A program made the position numbers and the translations under genes. Of a stretch of 64,000 nucleotides of DNA, positions 62,693-64,000 are shown piece after piece. This DNA is from Halomonas piscis (lineage in GTDB: Bacteria > Pseudomonadota > Gammaproteobacteria > Pseudomonadales > Halomonadaceae). The number at the start of each line of letters is the position of its first letter. Positions within the stretch are counted from its first letter, which is position 1. Below the pieces are notes generated by a model, which saw only the letters and a list, made by a program, of their open reading frames with translations, did not search any database and was not told where the DNA came from. The stretch covers positions 868,001 through 932,000 of the forward strand of contig NZ_CP119391.1 in the NCBI RefSeq assembly GCF_031886125.1, read 5' to 3'.

Positions 62693-62927
62693 TGATGTCT
62701 ACGCCTACACCAAGCTCTGGAACCAGGCGAAGAAGAAGGCCGGGCTCGATGACTTTCGGTTTCACGACCTACGCCATGAGGCTGTCAGCCGGTTGGTGGA
62801 GGCCGGATTGTCCGATCAGGAGGTCGCCGCGATCAGTGGCCACAAGTCGATGCAGATGCTGCGACGGTATACCCACCTGAGGGCGGAGGACTTGGTTATA
62901 AAACTGGATCGTATAAGGGATCATTAG
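62693..62927 (+). pseudogene. int: Tyrosine recombinase/integrase, 3' part
   Basis: Remaining catalytic motifs of the split integrase: DDFRFHDLRHEAVSRLVEAG (His-x-x-Arg), AAISGHKSMQML (His) and RRYTHL (Tyr nucleophile), then stop. It has no start codon of its own; the ATG-like frame entry at 62670 lies inside the IS end. Without the IS110-family element the protein would have every catalytic residue, so the insertion looks like the only lesion. Confidence 0.92.
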
Positions 62928-62963
62928 TTACGAGTTTTCTAAATCTTGCATGGAGAGTGAAAA

Positions 62964-63010
62964 ATGCTGGGTGTTTCATTAAACGATGGCTACCTAGGCG
63001 GTCTCAATGA
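62964..63010 (+). pseudogene. 5' end of an unidentified gene, cut by an IS30 fragment
   Basis: An ATG with GGAGAGTG upstream opens MLGVSLNDGYLGGL and then runs into IS30-like sequence. It sits where the first cargo gene of the element would begin, 36 nt after the integrase stop. The position of the break is approximate and the product cannot be identified. Confidence 0.35.
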
Positions 63011-63048
63011 CCAAGTGCAACACATGACCCATCAGGTACGGTGTTGCC

Positions 63049-63373
63049 ATGACTCATTGCTATCGCCATCTCACTGCTGAAGACCGAGCCGCCATCATGA
63101 TGATGCGAGCGACTCATTCAATCCGATCCATCGCCACTCATCTGGGCCGTGCACCGAGCACCGTGTCGCGAGAACTCGCTCGCCACACGGTCGACCCCCT
63201 CAAGGGCTACGATGCCGGCTTGGCGGGCTACCGGGCTCGCCTGACGCGGCATCGGCCACGTCAGCGTCCCAAGCTGCATCCCGACGGGGAACTCTTCGAG
63301 GTGGTGGTCTACCTGCTGCGCAAGTACTGGTCACCGGAACAGATAGCCCGCACACTGAAGCGCATGTCTCCTA
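63049..63373 (+). pseudogene. IS30-family transposase, N-terminal fragment
   Basis: About 108 codons: MTHCYRHLTAEDRAAIMMMRATHSIRSIATHLGRAPSTVSREL is the IS30 helix-turn-helix, and YWSPEQIARTLKRM is the next conserved block. The DDE catalytic part is missing because an IS5-family element begins at about 63374. Upstream sequence AAGTGCAACACATGACCC is probably the IS30 left end. The rest may continue beyond the IS5 element, outside the window. Confidence 0.88.
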
Positions 63374-63436
63374 GGGTGTGTTAACAATCATTAGTTTCGT
63401 TTAAACTGATTTAGTATTCATAGATTTTGATGGGCC

Positions 63437-63805
63437 ATGAGTCGGTTGAAGTTACGCGATGATCAGTGGGAGCGAATCGAGCACCTGCTCCCCGGCAAAG
63501 CCTCAGACTGTGGGGTAACTGCCAAGGACAATCGCCTGTTCGTGGAAGCCGTGCTCTGGATCGCTCGGACCGGCGCCCCGTGGCGTGATCTTCCCGAATC
63601 TTTTGGGCGCTGGCACACCGTCTACATGCGGTATAACCGTTGGTCACGAAAGGGCGTTTGGCAGCGTATTTTTGACACAGTAGCCGACGATCCCGATCTA
63701 GAGCAGCTGATGATCGACGGTAGCATCGTCAGGGTGCACCAGCATGGAGCGTCAAAAAAAACACGCAAGACGTCGAAGCCATGGGCAAATCTCGAGGCGG
63801 ATTGA
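63437..63805 (+). CDS. IS5-family transposase, orfA
   Basis: 122 residues, DUF4096-type N-terminal domain: MSRLKLRDDQWERIEHLLPG, EAVLWIARTGAPWRDLPESFGRWHTVYMRYNRW, and LMIDGSIVRVHQHGA, which contains the first catalytic Asp. It ends at a TGA after an A8 run at 63754-63761. The second part is in the -1 frame, so the active enzyme would be a fusion made by ribosomal slippage. Confidence 0.9.
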   Translation: MSRLKLRDDQWERIEHLLPGKASDCGVTAKDNRLFVEAVLWIARTGAPWRDLPESFGRWHTVYMRYNRWSRKGVWQRIFDTVADDPDLEQLMIDGSIVRVHQHGASKKTRKTSKPWANLEAD

Positions 63806-64000
63806 GCACCAAAATTCATGCCGCAGTCGATGCGTTAGGTAACCCAGTACGATTGGTTCTCACACCGGGCCAGGCGTCGGAGTATGGTGCTGCTCCCGCT
63901 CTACTGGAAGGTTTTTCCCCGCAAGCAGTGCTGGGCGACAAGGGGTATGACTCCACTGCTCTGCGGGACATGATTCAGGCCGCAGGTGCCGAGCCGGTGA
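63784..64000 (+). CDS. IS5-family transposase, orfB (-1 frame, partial)
   Basis: Open frame GKSRGGLSTKIHAAVDALGNPVRLVLTPGQASEYG..., with the second Asp in VLGDKGYDSTALRD. It continues past the window edge, so the catalytic Glu is not seen. It overlaps orfA by a few codons in the -1 frame and has no good start, as expected for slippage at the A8 tract. Confidence 0.85.

Larger units (their letters stand above)
63374..64000 (+). mobile_element. IS5-family element, left part (runs off the window)
   Basis: Starts near GGGTGTGTTAAC after CTAG inside the IS30 gene and carries a two-frame transposase. The right end, terminal repeat and target duplication are outside the window, so the exact left boundary (CTA or CTAG) cannot be fixed. 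Confidence 0.75.

Noticed and set aside
60205..64000. Second copy of the tRNA-Ile2 3' end (attR)
   Set aside because: I looked for TCCAGCTGGGCCCACCA further right and did not find it inside the window.

Overview
This is a high-GC gammaproteobacterial chromosome segment. Gene content and order (suhB/trmJ/cysE/iscR/iscS, ndk-rlmN-pilW-rodZ-ispG-hisS, amgK-murU next to lptD-surA-pdxA-rsmA-apaGH, rpsU-dnaG-rpoD) resemble Pseudomonas and especially halophilic Halomonadaceae. Two betaine-type uptake systems side by side and acidic, Asp/Glu-rich linkers in exported proteins fit a Halomonas-like bacterium. That assignment is inference; no 16S gene is in the window.

Layout: 1-9.5 kb (minus strand) holds hisS (partial), ispG, rodZ, pilW, rlmN, ndk, a shortened ISC locus (iscA-iscS-iscR, no iscU/hscBA/fdx), cysE and trmJ, with a divergent, catalytically degenerate suhB homologue. 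10.7-16.3 kb is secF-secD-yajC-tgt-queA, followed by tRNA-Leu(CAA) and hexR. 17.7-25 kb is ftsB-ispD-ispF-truD-surE-pcm-popT(DUF368)-nlpD-rpoS. 25-29.4 kb has alr, an LpxL-type acyltransferase, an OsmC protein and the murU-amgK cell-wall recycling pair. 29.4-37.3 kb is lptD-surA-pdxA-rsmA-apaG-apaH-cca, with folK/folB/tsaD opposing it. 39.4-43.8 kb is the macromolecular synthesis operon rpsU-dnaG-rpoD.

43.9-52.3 kb is more accessory: an unrecognised membrane protein, the formaldehyde detoxification pair frmA-fghA, mtgA, an EamA permease, a secreted DUF4168 protein, and a cNMP/CBS/DUF294 nucleotidyltransferase-like protein coupled to a DEDDh exonuclease. An IS4-family element (52378-53788, 12-bp target duplication) sits exactly inside the bidirectional terminator between the exonuclease gene and a BCCT transporter gene. 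53.8-59.2 kb is an osmolyte-uptake block (BCCT carrier, UspA protein, ProX/ProW/ProV-type ABC transporter) with a strong promoter overlapped by an inverted repeat. A YceI-like gene follows.

From tRNA-Ile2(CAU) at 60.13 kb to the right edge lies the start of an integrated element. A tyrosine integrase is split by an IS110-family element and is restored exactly when that element is removed in silico. Next come a start-only ORF, an IS30 fragment and an IS5-family element with a frameshift signal, running out of the window. The most interesting signals are: a structured non-coding end of the IS110-family element carrying a 12-nt composite of both target flanks (a candidate guide RNA); the reduced ISC locus whose IscS has lost the C-terminal tail that contacts IscU; the degenerate SuhB; and the IS4 copy that replaces a host terminator.
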